Origin: Bryobacterales bacterium
Lineage (GTDB): Bacteria; Acidobacteriota; Terriglobia; Bryobacterales; Bryobacteraceae
Reading direction: 5' to 3'
Assembly (NCBI GenBank): GCA_003142185.1
Contig: PLOR01000097.1
Coordinates: 1-63,520, forward strand
Length of the DNA: 63,520 nt
A program made the position numbers and the translations under genes. The notes under the pieces are model-generated. The model saw only the letters and a program-made list of their open reading frames with translations, ran no database searches and was not told the origin of the DNA. Position 1 is the stretch's first letter, and every line of letters starts with the position of its first letter. Shown in pieces: positions 53,791-63,182 of the stretch.

Positions 53791-56043
53791 ATGATTACAC
53801 TTCGCTTCAACATGCGTTGCCTAGCGGCGATGGCGCTGCTCTTGCACACGGCGCTGCTCGCCGCCGACGGCAGCGTAGCGGGTCAGGTGACCGATCCGCA
53901 GGGCAACCTGGTTCCGGGCGCCACCCTGCGGCTGAGCGGCGGCGCCGGCACGGCGCAAATCAGCGCCACCAGTGACACCGATGGCAGGTTCGTTTTTCGC
54001 GAGTTGGCGCCGGGGATGTACACGCTCGGCGCCAGCGCCGGCAATTTCGAGCCTGCCACCCAGACCTTTCCCCTGGCCGAAGCCGAATCGCTTACCGTGG
54101 ACGTGCGGTTCGGCCGCATGGCTTCCCGTCACGACGCGATCACGGTCACCGCGGAGGCTGGCGAAGCAGACCTCGATCATCCCGACCCGTCGCAGAGCGT
54201 CAACGTTCACGACGAGATCCTCGACGCCAATCCCGGCCGCCCCGGAGCGCCGGTTTCCATCCCCGGCCTGCCGGTCGAATCCGCTTCCGGCGGCATCAAG
54301 GCGCCGCAGTACTTCGCCCCTGGCGTGGCGGGAGACCACGGCGAGCCGATCGCCCAATACCTCGCTGTCGGCAGCTTCCTGGTTTCCAACAATCTCAGCG
54401 CCAATGCGCACGGCAACGGCTACGCGGATCCCAACATCATGATCCCCGAGGTCATCGAAGCTGTCGTGACTGATGGCGGCGCGTTTAACGTCCGCGAAGG
54501 TAACCACTCCGTCGATATGGCTGCGGTATACGGCCTTCGCCCCCGGCTGGAGCCCTTTGCCACCGTCACTGGCGATTACCGGGATATCGACCTCGCTGCC
54601 GGTTGGAGCCCCGCCGATCCCGCCACCAAGGCGTGGCTCGCCATGCAGGCCTCTTACGGCAACGGATTCCTCGACAGGCTGGAACATCGCCAGCAGTACA
54701 AGTTCAATGGCGAACGCGTGTTCGACATCGGCCGTCACCAGGTCACGCTCTTCGGCATCGGATACTACGGCAGATCCATGGTGCCGGGATTGGTGCCCAT
54801 CGACGTGCCCAACCTCGGTGACACCATCGATCCGCGCCAGCGCGACCAAACCCACACCGCCGAAGCCGCGCTCAACGATGTATGGCGTCTGACGGAATCG
54901 AGCGAACTCCATCTCTCGGCCTTCTTTCGCACTTACAACCTGGCGCTCTTTTCCAATTTCGGCGACGGCCTCATCCGGCAGAGCGAATTTCGCACCGTGA
55001 CCGGCAGCAGCGCCCACTACGCGCATACGGTGAACCAATATCTCGCCATTCTGATCGGTACGGACTACCAGCGCGATGCCCCGCGCCGGGACGACCTGGA
55101 CCACTCCGATTCCGATAACCCCGCCGTGTACGGCCCGTTCGAAAAGGTCACCGCCAACAACGTGACGCTGGACGATCTGGCGCCTTACGTTGCAGTGGAT
55201 GGCAAGCTCGCCTCCTGGCTGCACTACGATGCCGGCTGGCGCCGCGACGAAATCGGTATCGCCAACACGGACCTGCTCGATCCCGCCAATTCCTACAGCA
55301 GATCGGTGGGCGTGAACTCGCCAAAAGCCACGTTAGGTCTCATCGCCCCGGAGCGGCTGCCGCTGCCCTCTGTGTCCTTCAGCTTCGGCCAGACCTTTTT
55401 CACCAACGATCCACGCATCGGCACCAGCACTACCCAGGGAACTCCGGTCAGCCGCGCGCACGCTTATCAGATGGTGGCGCACAAGGCCGCCGGCGCTACC
55501 GATTTTCGCGTGACGCTCGGCCGCATCACGCAGGAACAATCGCTGGCCAAGATCGACCCGGATACCGGCCTTCAGTTCGACGAGGGGCCCAGCCGCAATC
55601 GCTACATCACGGCCGCCGCGCGCCACTTCTTTCACGGCGGGTTCCTGGAGGCATCCGTGTCGAAGGCCGATGCGCGCGATCTCTCCGATGGCGCTCCGGT
55701 GCCCGAAGCGCCGCGCCTCATCGCCGATGTTCTGGGGACGCTCGATCGCCTGCCGTTCGGTCTGCGCGCCCGCGCCGAGTTCGAGACCGTGGGCCGCAAG
55801 CCGTTGGGCGATGGCTTTGTCAGCGTTCCGGTTCGCGAGTTTCGCGGCGCGCTTGCCCGCCAGTTCGGCAGCCGACTGGAAGCCGGCGTCAACTTCCTGA
55901 TTGCCAGTGGCTTCACCGGCCAAACCACGGAGGTCCTGGCCCTGCCGGACGAACCCGCCCCGTTCGAGCGGGTGGTGGGCGTCCGCCTGCCCTGCTACGC
56001 CACGCTTTCGCTCAGCTACCGCTTTGGCCGCATCCCGCGCTAA
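53791..56043 (+). CDS. TonB-dependent-receptor-like outer membrane protein with CarboxypepD domain
   Basis: About 750 residues. After a signal peptide (LAAMALLLHTALLAADG) comes a carboxypeptidase-regulatory-like domain (SVAGQVTDPQGNLVPGATLR ... TDGRFVFRELAPGMYTLGAS). A plug-like region follows (SQSVNVHDEILDANPG ... NIMIPEVIEAVVTDGGAFNV) and a long beta-barrel ending in an aromatic strand (YATLSLSYRFGRIPR). These are features of TonB-dependent receptors common in Acidobacteriota. No TonB box is obvious. ATG 53791 is preferred; ATG 53812 is possible. It follows the TPR gene by 88 bp and may import the ligand the other proteins handle. Confidence 0.85.
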   Translation: MITLRFNMRCLAAMALLLHTALLAADGSVAGQVTDPQGNLVPGATLRLSGGAGTAQISATSDTDGRFVFRELAPGMYTLGASAGNFEPATQTFPLAEAESLTVDVRFGRMASRHDAITVTAEAGEADLDHPDPSQSVNVHDEILDANPGRPGAPVSIPGLPVESASGGIKAPQYFAPGVAGDHGEPIAQYLAVGSFLVSNNLSANAHGNGYADPNIMIPEVIEAVVTDGGAFNVREGNHSVDMAAVYGLRPRLEPFATVTGDYRDIDLAAGWSPADPATKAWLAMQASYGNGFLDRLEHRQQYKFNGERVFDIGRHQVTLFGIGYYGRSMVPGLVPIDVPNLGDTIDPRQRDQTHTAEAALNDVWRLTESSELHLSAFFRTYNLALFSNFGDGLIRQSEFRTVTGSSAHYAHTVNQYLAILIGTDYQRDAPRRDDLDHSDSDNPAVYGPFEKVTANNVTLDDLAPYVAVDGKLASWLHYDAGWRRDEIGIANTDLLDPANSYSRSVGVNSPKATLGLIAPERLPLPSVSFSFGQTFFTNDPRIGTSTTQGTPVSRAHAYQMVAHKAAGATDFRVTLGRITQEQSLAKIDPDTGLQFDEGPSRNRYITAAARHFFHGGFLEASVSKADARDLSDGAPVPEAPRLIADVLGTLDRLPFGLRARAEFETVGRKPLGDGFVSVPVREFRGALARQFGSRLEAGVNFLIASGFTGQTTEVLALPDEPAPFERVVGVRLPCYATLSLSYRFGRIPR

Positions 56044-56209
56044 TGACCCAGCCAAAGCGGCCAGGCGCGCGCTCGTGTAATACTCAGTCCCATGGCGAGG
56101 TATCCACGCTTTCCCGGTTAGGATTTTCCGGACAGAGGTGTCGATACTGAGTTTGGCCGGGATCTCAAAATGGAAATCCCAGCTAAGACCACGGAGTCCG
56201 GAGGCGCTT

Positions 56210-59200
56210 GTGAGATGTTTGATCTTAGTTAGTCTGCTCATGACCACGGCATTCGCGCAGCAACACCCAGCCGATTACGGCAATCTAACCGAGGGCCAAA
56301 CCATCGGCGGCTTCAAAGCCGTGGCGGTTTACCTCGACGATTCGGACCGCGCCATCGGCGCGCGTTTCCAACACCTGCGCAGCGGGTTCACGCTCGACTT
56401 GCTACAGATTCAGACCGTGCCGCAAGCGTTCATCTGGGCCACCACCTATCCCACTTCCGACATGGGCGAACCGCACACGCAGGAGCACTTGCTGCTCGGC
56501 AAGGGAAACAAAGGACGGGAGCTGGCCAGTCTGGAGTCCATGTCGCTGATCAACTCCAGCGCGTTCACCATGCAGTGGCGAACCTGTTACTTCTTCTACG
56601 CGCCGGCCGGACCCGCGTCGTTTTTCCAGCACTTCGAACACACGCTCGACGCGCTACTGCACCCCGACTATTCCGACGACGAGATCCGCCGCGAGGTGCG
56701 CAACTGGGGCGTTAGCGCGAATCCCCAGGACGGTACGCTGCGCCTGGAGGAAAAGGGCACGGTGTACAACGAGATGGTCACCTCCATGGACCAGGCCGGC
56801 AGCCGGTTGTACCACGCGGCGGGGCTGACGGTCTACGGCCCGGATCATCCGCTCTCATTCAATTCCGGCGGATTGCCGGCGGCGCTGCGCATCCTCCAGC
56901 CGGCGGACATCCGGAAGTTCCACGCGGAGCACTACTTCCTGGGCAACATGGGAGCCATTTCCTCGCTGCCGAAGGACGTGGATCTGCCGGCTGCGCTGGC
57001 GCGCTTCGACGCCGAGCTCAACCGCTTGGAACCGCGCATGCCCAGTTACCCCGTGGTGACCGAAGCCAAGCTGCCGGCCTTTCGTCCGGCCTCGGCGGGG
57101 CGCATCGAGTACGTGGAATATCCGTTTCGCAACGAACAGCAGCCCGGTACAGTCATGCTGCCCTGGCCGGCTGACCGGAAGCTGACGAACCGCGAGCGCA
57201 CCTTGCTCTCGCTGTTTCTGGACAACGTGGCGGGCGGAGCCGACACGAATCTTTACAAGCGGTTCATCGATAGCCGAGGCCCGGACGCCGCCTTCGGCGC
57301 CAAGGGCGTGAACGCGTTCGTGGACGCCGATTTGGGCAATGCGGTCTATGTCACGTTCCGGGACGTGCCACCGGCGCATATGAACGACCATGATCTCGCC
57401 GGCCTGCGCGCCAAGACCTTGGACGAGTTCGCCAGAATTGCCGCCTACCCGGACGGATCGCCGGAGCTTAAGGAATTCAACCAGCGACTGAAGAGCCGGA
57501 TTCTGGAGGAACGGCGCGACCTTTCGAAATTCGTGAACTCGCCCCCGGGGTTCGGCTTCCGTAACACCAGCGCGGAATGGATGGAACACCTGCTCCAGCT
57601 CAACAAAGAACCCGGATTCCGGAAATCGCTCACCGAGAAGGAGGACCTGGCCGCGATCGAGACGCTGATTGCGAGCGATCGCAACATCTGGCGCGACTAT
57701 CTGACCGAGTGGAAGATCGCCGGTGTGACGCCTTACGTGGAGGCGTCCAAGCCGAACCCCGAGTTGATCCACCAAGAGCAGAAGGAGCGCGAGGAACGTG
57801 CGGCGGCCGAGACGGCCACGCTCCAGACGGCGTACCACGCGGCAACCGCCCAGGAGGCCTTACAGCGCTATCGCGACGAGTATGACGCCACCACGGCCGC
57901 GCTCGAGAAGTCCGCCGCGAGCATGGCGCCGCCCAAGTTCATCGACAACCCGCCGCTGACGCTCGACGACCAGCTCGATTTCAAAACCCGCACGTTGGCG
58001 GGCGGCGTTACGTTGGTGGAATCGACCTTCGATAGCATGACCAGCGCCACCACCGGAATCGCGCTGCGCCTAAATGGCGTGCCCGAAAACCAGCTTGTCT
58101 ACGTTTCTCTGCTGCCGCAACTGCTGACCCGCGTAGGCGTGATCGAAAACGGCAAGCCGGTCTCCTATGAGGAAATGACCGAGCGGCTGCGCAACGAGAT
58201 TCTCAGCCTGAACGCCAGCTTCAGCCTCAACCCCGCCACCGACCGCTACGAACTGGTGGTCCGCGGCGCCGGCAACAGCGTCGCGGAATCGCGGCGGGCC
58301 ATCGAGTGGATGAAGCTGGCGCTCTTCCATCCCGATTGGCGCGTCGAGAACCTGCCGCGTTTGCGGGACCTGGTGGACCAGGCTCTCGGCAGCCTCCGCG
58401 CCACCACGCAACGGAGCGAAGAGAGCTGGGTGAACGACCCGGCGCTGGCCTACCGCCGCCAGGATAATCCGCTGCTTCTCGCGACCGCCTCTTTTATGAC
58501 GCGGACCCACAGCCTGTTCCGGCTGCGGTGGATGTTGAAGGAAGGCAGCTCGGCCACGTTCACCGGCTTCCTGGCAGACCTCGGGAAAGCGGTCGGCTCG
58601 CGCGCCGAGAGGAAGGCGATACTGGCCGCCATCCGCGACGGCAAGTACGCCGGAATGGAGAAGCTGACGGCAGCGGAACGCGCGATGGCGGTGGACGCGG
58701 CCCGCGATCTGGACACGACTCTTGCCGACATCCCCGATTCGAGCCTGGCGGCGGACTGGAGCGCGCTGTGCTCCGAGATGGCGGTTGGCCTCCAGTTCGG
58801 GCCGGCCAACGCGCTGGCAGCTCTCGATCGCGTGCGGCGCTCGCTGCTGGTAACGGGCGGCGCGCGCATGTTCGCGATCGGATCGGCGGAATCGCAACAG
58901 GCGATCGAGCCTGGCATTCGGGACCTGGCCGCGTCGCTCGATAGTGCGCCCGCGCAGAAGGCTATTTACGCCGCCACGCGGCGCGTCGACCAAAGACTGC
59001 GCGGCCGCGAGCCGGCAGCCGTCAAGCCGGTGTTCGTGGGGCTGCTGAATGCCAATTCGCAGGGCGGCGTCTTCCTGAACTCCGCGCCCGGGACCGGCTA
59101 CCACGACACCAGCCGCGACAAGCTGTTGGATTATCTGGCGTCGAATCTCTACGCGGGCCACGGCGCGCACGGCATCTTCATGAAGACCTGGGCGGCGGGT

Positions 59201-59704
59201 CTGGCCTACAGCAACGGCATACGCCTAAGACTAGTGGACGGCCGGCTCAACTATTACGCCGAGCGCACGCCCGAGCTGCCCCAGACGCTCAAGTTCGTCA
59301 TCGGCGAACTGAACAAGGTGCAGCCCGACGCCGCGCTGACGGACTACGCCATCGCGGGCGCCTTCGACGGCACGCGTTCCGCCTCGCCCTACGAAGAGCG
59401 CGGCGAATCCATGGCCAACGACTTGGCCGACGGACTGACCCCCGGCGTGATCTCGCGTTTCCACCAGGCGATTCTCGATCTGCGCAAGGACGCGGACCTC
59501 GGCGCCGAGTTGTTTCGCCGCATGAACGCGGTGTACGGCACGGTGCTGCCGGGCATGAACGTCAAAGCCAAGGACGTGGAAGGCGGCGTTTACTTCGTCA
59601 TCGGACCGGAGCCGCAATTGGCGGCCTGGGAGGAGTATCTGAAGAAAGCCGATGCGCCCGACGCCCGCGTGTTCCGACTTTACCCAAGGGATTTCTGGAT
59701 GTAG
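56210..59704 (+). CDS. Exported M16C metalloprotease (presequence-protease-like)
   Basis: 1164 residues starting at GTG 56210 with GGAGG five nt upstream; a longer ORF opening at 56138 has no such site. Signal peptide: LILVSLLMTTAFA. The inverted zinc motif is HTQEH (His89, Glu92, His93) with the third ligand likely in EEKGTVYNEM. The size and layout (two M16 halves joined by a helical hairpin around 450-560) fit the PreP/Cym1 group that degrades peptides in organelles; bacterial, exported members are less studied. It stands alone. Substrates are presumably short unstructured peptides in the periplasm or medium. Confidence 0.88.
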   Translation: MRCLILVSLLMTTAFAQQHPADYGNLTEGQTIGGFKAVAVYLDDSDRAIGARFQHLRSGFTLDLLQIQTVPQAFIWATTYPTSDMGEPHTQEHLLLGKGNKGRELASLESMSLINSSAFTMQWRTCYFFYAPAGPASFFQHFEHTLDALLHPDYSDDEIRREVRNWGVSANPQDGTLRLEEKGTVYNEMVTSMDQAGSRLYHAAGLTVYGPDHPLSFNSGGLPAALRILQPADIRKFHAEHYFLGNMGAISSLPKDVDLPAALARFDAELNRLEPRMPSYPVVTEAKLPAFRPASAGRIEYVEYPFRNEQQPGTVMLPWPADRKLTNRERTLLSLFLDNVAGGADTNLYKRFIDSRGPDAAFGAKGVNAFVDADLGNAVYVTFRDVPPAHMNDHDLAGLRAKTLDEFARIAAYPDGSPELKEFNQRLKSRILEERRDLSKFVNSPPGFGFRNTSAEWMEHLLQLNKEPGFRKSLTEKEDLAAIETLIASDRNIWRDYLTEWKIAGVTPYVEASKPNPELIHQEQKEREERAAAETATLQTAYHAATAQEALQRYRDEYDATTAALEKSAASMAPPKFIDNPPLTLDDQLDFKTRTLAGGVTLVESTFDSMTSATTGIALRLNGVPENQLVYVSLLPQLLTRVGVIENGKPVSYEEMTERLRNEILSLNASFSLNPATDRYELVVRGAGNSVAESRRAIEWMKLALFHPDWRVENLPRLRDLVDQALGSLRATTQRSEESWVNDPALAYRRQDNPLLLATASFMTRTHSLFRLRWMLKEGSSATFTGFLADLGKAVGSRAERKAILAAIRDGKYAGMEKLTAAERAMAVDAARDLDTTLADIPDSSLAADWSALCSEMAVGLQFGPANALAALDRVRRSLLVTGGARMFAIGSAESQQAIEPGIRDLAASLDSAPAQKAIYAATRRVDQRLRGREPAAVKPVFVGLLNANSQGGVFLNSAPGTGYHDTSRDKLLDYLASNLYAGHGAHGIFMKTWAAGLAYSNGIRLRLVDGRLNYYAERTPELPQTLKFVIGELNKVQPDAALTDYAIAGAFDGTRSASPYEERGESMANDLADGLTPGVISRFHQAILDLRKDADLGAELFRRMNAVYGTVLPGMNVKAKDVEGGVYFVIGPEPQLAAWEEYLKKADAPDARVFRLYPRDFWM

Positions 59705-59899
59705 GGAAGCGGGCCGGGGAGGTACGAGCTACCAGGGGGTCGGGGCTTCGAGTCTCTGCGGGCGCGTGTGCCTCCGAACGGAGCCGCGACCATAGAGAGC
59801 GGTCCTGTCGATAGAACCGGATCTGCCGGTCGAAGACGTGAGAGAGCCACCCGGGCCAGGCAGGGCCGCAGTTAGTTAGCCAAGAGAAATACGGCTCGG

Positions 59900-60463
59900 T
59901 CAGAATGTTCTCAGAAACTGACGATACGCGCCGCTATTGAATGTGGTCCATGGTTCAAAGCCCCGCTCCGTGTAAAGCTGGTATGCGAAGTCGATGTTGG
60001 CTTTGCAGTCGAGCAGGCCTCGCAGATTGACTCCCGCGCGTTTCAAGTGCACCGTATTGATCTGGAAGTAGCCCCAATCGAGCGTGCCGTCGGAGTTGTA
60101 GTGATAGATCTCGCAGGCGCCGCGTGGGTTCTCGGCGCGCTGAACCGCCAACGCGATGCGGCATGCCGGCCCGAACTTGTTACAGGCGTATTGTTGATAT
60201 GCCGTCAACCGGGCGCCAAATTGATCGCTTCGGGCCGCGCTTGCTTCCGCCGCCCAATCTCTCGGAGCAATTACCAGGGGCCACTGAAATCGGGCGCGCA
60301 CTGGCGATTGTAGCGTGCATGTGTATTGAGACTGCACGACGACGGCGGCTACACCGATTCCCGCAGCCAAAAACAGAAGCAGTCCGACAAGCCTAGCTGA
60401 AATCCGTGGCGACTTCGATCGCCTGCTGCGTGCCCGCTTCGGAGCCGTCGGTTTCAGAGACAT
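59900..60463 (-). CDS. Membrane-anchored lysozyme-like (lytic transglycosylase fold) protein
   Basis: 187 residues. A basic N-terminus and a membrane segment (LVGLLLFLAAGIGVAAVVV) precede a domain with IALAVQRAENPRGACEIYHY, NSDGTLDWGYFQIN and FNSGAYRQFL, the pattern of the lysozyme/SLT superfamily (Glu in RAEN, then Asn-x-Asp-Gly-x-x-Asp-x-Gly-x-Phe-Gln-Ile-Asn). It would cut peptidoglycan strands in the periplasm. Several cysteines (YACNKFGPAC, ACEIYH, LDCKAN) may form disulphides. It lies 110 bp downstream of the DUF2277 gene, on the same strand. Confidence 0.8.
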   Translation of the reverse strand: MSLKPTAPKRARSRRSKSPRISARLVGLLLFLAAGIGVAAVVVQSQYTCTLQSPVRARFQWPLVIAPRDWAAEASAARSDQFGARLTAYQQYACNKFGPACRIALAVQRAENPRGACEIYHYNSDGTLDWGYFQINTVHLKRAGVNLRGLLDCKANIDFAYQLYTERGFEPWTTFNSGAYRQFLRTF

Positions 60464-60573
60464 CGGATGGCACCCGCAGGCCGGAGGCAGGCTGGGCCGG
60501 AGATGTTTCGGAAGGATTGTCGATTGGATCGCACCGGAGAAAGACCTCGCTGACGCATTCTCCGATCAGGTTA

Positions 60574-60861
60574 CTACGGTGCTTGGTGTCGCGGAGCTCC
60601 GAACCTCGCTCCGGCGCGGGCTTTTGCCTTCGCGGCCTCTTCTGCCCGATTCTTCGGCGGTGCATGCGCTTCAAGCGAACGGAGAAGACCGGCCGACACT
60701 CCTGCGATCTCATCGACTGCAGCGCGGAACGAGCCTTCGTTTGCCTTCGATGGTTTGTTGAATCCAGTGATCTTTCTCACGAACTGGAGTGAAGCCGCTC
60801 GAATTTCTTCGTCCGTGACGGGCGGATCGAAGTTGAAGAGGGTCTTGATATTCCTGCACAT
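60574..60861 (-). CDS. DUF2277 family protein
   Basis: 95 residues matching DUF2277 almost throughout: MCRNIKTLFNFDPPVTDEEI, QFVRKITGFNKPSKANE, RSLEAHAPPKNR. The family is small, cytosolic and of unknown function. AAGG lies 8 nt before ATG 60861. Its C-terminal tail is Ala/Lys/Arg-rich. Confidence 0.92.
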   Translation of the reverse strand: MCRNIKTLFNFDPPVTDEEIRAASLQFVRKITGFNKPSKANEGSFRAAVDEIAGVSAGLLRSLEAHAPPKNRAEEAAKAKARAGARFGAPRHQAP

Positions 60862-60997
60862 TCGATGCCTTCAAGGTATCAGAACACCCAAGGCGAGCGC
60901 TTGCAGAGTCGCTTCACAGTTGCGCGAGTGATCAGGTTGGATCGGTCTGCCGGGACGCCAGTCTCATCTCTCCGCCCCTGCCCTCGTTTCAGCATGC

Positions 60998-61003
60998 TAT
61001 AGT
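60998..61003 (+). promoter_or_regulatory. -10 box directly before the TIM-barrel gene
   Basis: TATAGT, 6 nt before ATG 61010; no ribosome binding site between. Leaderless transcription is likely. Confidence 0.5.
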
Positions 61004-61009
61004 CTGGCC

Positions 61010-61855
61010 ATGATACCGGATCATTCCTTTTCCCGCCGTTCTTTTCTCGCCGCTACGGGGGTCGCCGGCCTGGCGTTCGGCGCGCCGGGCGTGTCCATCC
61101 CGGTCGGCCTGGAACTCTATTCGGTTCGCGATGAGCTGGCCAAGAACCGGACGCTAACTCTGCGCGAAGTGGCGCGCGACGGTTACCAGGTCGTCGAATT
61201 CTACGCGCCCTACTATAGCTGGACCACTGACGACGCCAAGCTGGTGCGCAAGCAGATGGACGATCTTGGCATCCGCTGCAACTCCACGCACAATGGCGGC
61301 GATTCGCTGGCTCCCGAAGGCATCGGCAAAGCGATCGAGCTCAACCAGATTCTGGGCTCGAAATATATCGTCTGGGCCAGCGCCGGCAAGCCGGATGGCC
61401 TGGACGGATGGAAAGCCGTCGCCCAGAAGCTGAGTTCGGCCGCCGAGAAGTTGAAGCCGCTCGGCATGGGTACCGGCTACCACAACCATCAACTGGAGTT
61501 CATTCCCGTCGAGGGCAAGCGCCCCATCGAAGTCATCGCCGCCAATACGCCCGCCGAGGTCATGCTACAGCTCGATGTCGGCACGTGCATTGAAGCCGGC
61601 TCCGACCCGGTGGCCTGGATTCAGGCCAACCCCGGCCGCATACGGTGCATCCATTGCAAGGACTGGGCGCCCGGCGAAGGCAAGGGCTATCAGGTGCTAT
61701 TCGGCGAGGGCGTGGCGCCATGGCCCGCCATCTTCCAGGCGGCCGAAAACGGCGGCGGCGTCGAATACTATCTCATCGAGCAGGAAGGCAGCCGCTTCCC
61801 GGAGTTCGAAGGCGTCGAGCGCTGCATCGCCAATTGGAAGCACATCAAGGTGTGA
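61010..61855 (+). CDS. Tat-exported sugar phosphate isomerase/epimerase-like TIM-barrel protein
   Basis: 281 residues. A twin-arginine signal (FSRRSFLAATGVAGLAFGAP) leads to an AP-endonuclease-2/xylose-isomerase-like barrel: VGLELYSVRDELAKN, YQVVEFYAPYYSWT, GTGYHNHQLEF (metal-binding His), VMLQLDVGTC (Asp) and RIRCIHCKDW (His, Asp), YYLIEQEGS (Glu). The family isomerises or oxidises sugars and inositols. Export through Tat as a folded metalloenzyme is common for this group in Acidobacteriota and Planctomycetes. Substrate unknown. It stands alone. Confidence 0.88.
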   Translation: MIPDHSFSRRSFLAATGVAGLAFGAPGVSIPVGLELYSVRDELAKNRTLTLREVARDGYQVVEFYAPYYSWTTDDAKLVRKQMDDLGIRCNSTHNGGDSLAPEGIGKAIELNQILGSKYIVWASAGKPDGLDGWKAVAQKLSSAAEKLKPLGMGTGYHNHQLEFIPVEGKRPIEVIAANTPAEVMLQLDVGTCIEAGSDPVAWIQANPGRIRCIHCKDWAPGEGKGYQVLFGEGVAPWPAIFQAAENGGGVEYYLIEQEGSRFPEFEGVERCIANWKHIKV

Positions 61856-61933
61856 CGGGCAGTGGCGGTGCGTTTCCGATTTGGCGACTCTTCCTCCGAG
61901 TGGGTTCTCTCGCTACGCTAGGATAACAACTTC

Positions 61934-62761
61934 GTGAGCGATACTCCGACCATGATTCTACCGGAGCAACTCATCCGGATCGGCGATCCGGATCAACCTG
62001 TATACCGTATTTACCCGTTGTGGGGTTTGGAAGAAGCGCTGCGCCTACGACAGTTGGTCCTCGTTGCTCCGCGCCTCTGGGAAGACCCATTTGAAGTGAT
62101 CGGTAACGGCATTGCCGTCGACCGGCCAAGAGGCGACCGGATTGAACAGGTCATCATCAACCAGTCGCTGCCCCCAGCTTATGCCCAGTGCTGGTCTGCG
62201 ACTCCGGAGTCTGACACCCTGCTTCGCGCCTACTCGCGCGTGATCAAGGATCCGCATTTCGGACGGAATATCTGCCCACGCGACGAGGGTGTGCGGGTGC
62301 GAAGTACTCCGCGCAAGTTGCTTGAAGCGCTCCTGAAGGGGAAGCGAGCGGAGGATGGATCATGCTGCTTCATCGGATCAGTGCAGTACTTGGCAAGGAA
62401 CGCTCTGCTTCAGGAGGTCGCGAACGCTATCGGCGCAGTTGGGCTCGGTGTCTTCGAGCATCCAGCGAACAGAGCCAAGCTACTTCTTCTGAAAAGGGAA
62501 GCATTCGCTCATGAAGCGGAGGTCCGGCTCATTCAGGTGCGCCATGGACCGGACTCACCGGACGCCTTGCTTCGGGTTCAAATCGACCCGAATACGGTCT
62601 TTGACGAAATATCATTTGAGCCGCGTCTAGCAGTGTTCGAACGTAAGGAAAGGGAGGAAGCGGTTAGAGATCTTGGGTACACCGGCCCTTTTTGCGAATC
62701 TGGACTCTACGATCGGGTACTTCTCCAGGTTTCCCTGAGCAGGCCGCCGGCGGAGGACTGA
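61934..62761 (+). CDS. DUF2971 family protein
   Basis: 275 residues starting at GTG 61934. DUF2971 signs are VYRIYPLWGLEEALR near the start, WEDPFE, AQCWSATPESDTLLRAYSR, VRVRSTPRKLLEAL, and LLLKREAFAHEAEVRLIQV near the C-terminus. Family members occur beside mobile elements and defence genes but their function is unknown; some have been proposed to act in phage defence. A TAGGAT at 61919-61924 could be the -10 box. It lies between the TIM-barrel gene and a HigBA-type module facing it. Confidence 0.82.
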   Translation: MSDTPTMILPEQLIRIGDPDQPVYRIYPLWGLEEALRLRQLVLVAPRLWEDPFEVIGNGIAVDRPRGDRIEQVIINQSLPPAYAQCWSATPESDTLLRAYSRVIKDPHFGRNICPRDEGVRVRSTPRKLLEALLKGKRAEDGSCCFIGSVQYLARNALLQEVANAIGAVGLGVFEHPANRAKLLLLKREAFAHEAEVRLIQVRHGPDSPDALLRVQIDPNTVFDEISFEPRLAVFERKEREEAVRDLGYTGPFCESGLYDRVLLQVSLSRPPAED

Positions 62762-62831
62762 TTCCGGGGCCATTCGCCCGCGCGGCCCCACGAATCGAGG
62801 GCAGTGCTGTCTATCGTTCCAGTTGAGCGGG

Positions 62832-63182
62832 CTACGCTGCGGTCAGAGCCCGCCGCACCGCGGCCGGCTGGTTCTTGATGACCAGCATATAAGCGCGCAC
62901 GGCCGGTTCCGGTTTGCGTCTTCCCTGCTCCCATTCCTGAATGGCCCGCACTTGCAGCCCGTAGCGTTCCGCAAATTGTTCACGCGTGAGCCCTTGCCCT
63001 TCACGAATTGCACGTACATCCACATCCGGCACCACCCGCACCACCTTCATGGGTAGTTCGATTTCACTCCTCATGTGTTGCGCGATTTGTTTCGCCGATT
63101 CGACCAGTACGCGACCGAGCCTTGTGCTCCTGTTGTTTGATCGGCTTGAGGATTTTCGAAAGGGCTTGTTTTTCGGCGTCAC
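62832..63182 (-). CDS. HTH antitoxin of a HigBA-type module
   Basis: 116 residues. The C-terminal half is an HTH of the Xre/HigA type (VDVRAIREGQGLTREQFAER, LQVRAIQEWEQGRRKPEPAV). The N-terminal part (TRLGRVLVESAKQIAQHM) is the toxin-binding region. Start GTG 63182 is supported by AAGGAG seven nt upstream. It overlaps the toxin gene by 119 nt in a different frame, unusually long for such pairs. It would neutralise the toxin and repress the promoter at 63454-63482. The last residues (AAVRRALTAA) are family-typical. Confidence 0.85.
   Translation of the reverse strand: MTPKNKPFRKSSSRSNNRSTRLGRVLVESAKQIAQHMRSEIELPMKVVRVVPDVDVRAIREGQGLTREQFAERYGLQVRAIQEWEQGRRKPEPAVRAYMLVIKNQPAAVRRALTAA

Noticed and set aside
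53821-55224. 467-codon minus-strand frame opposite the TonB-receptor gene
   Set aside because: Composition skewed to Arg, Gly and Val and no known family; the plus-strand receptor has a signal peptide, CarboxypepD domain and barrel end.
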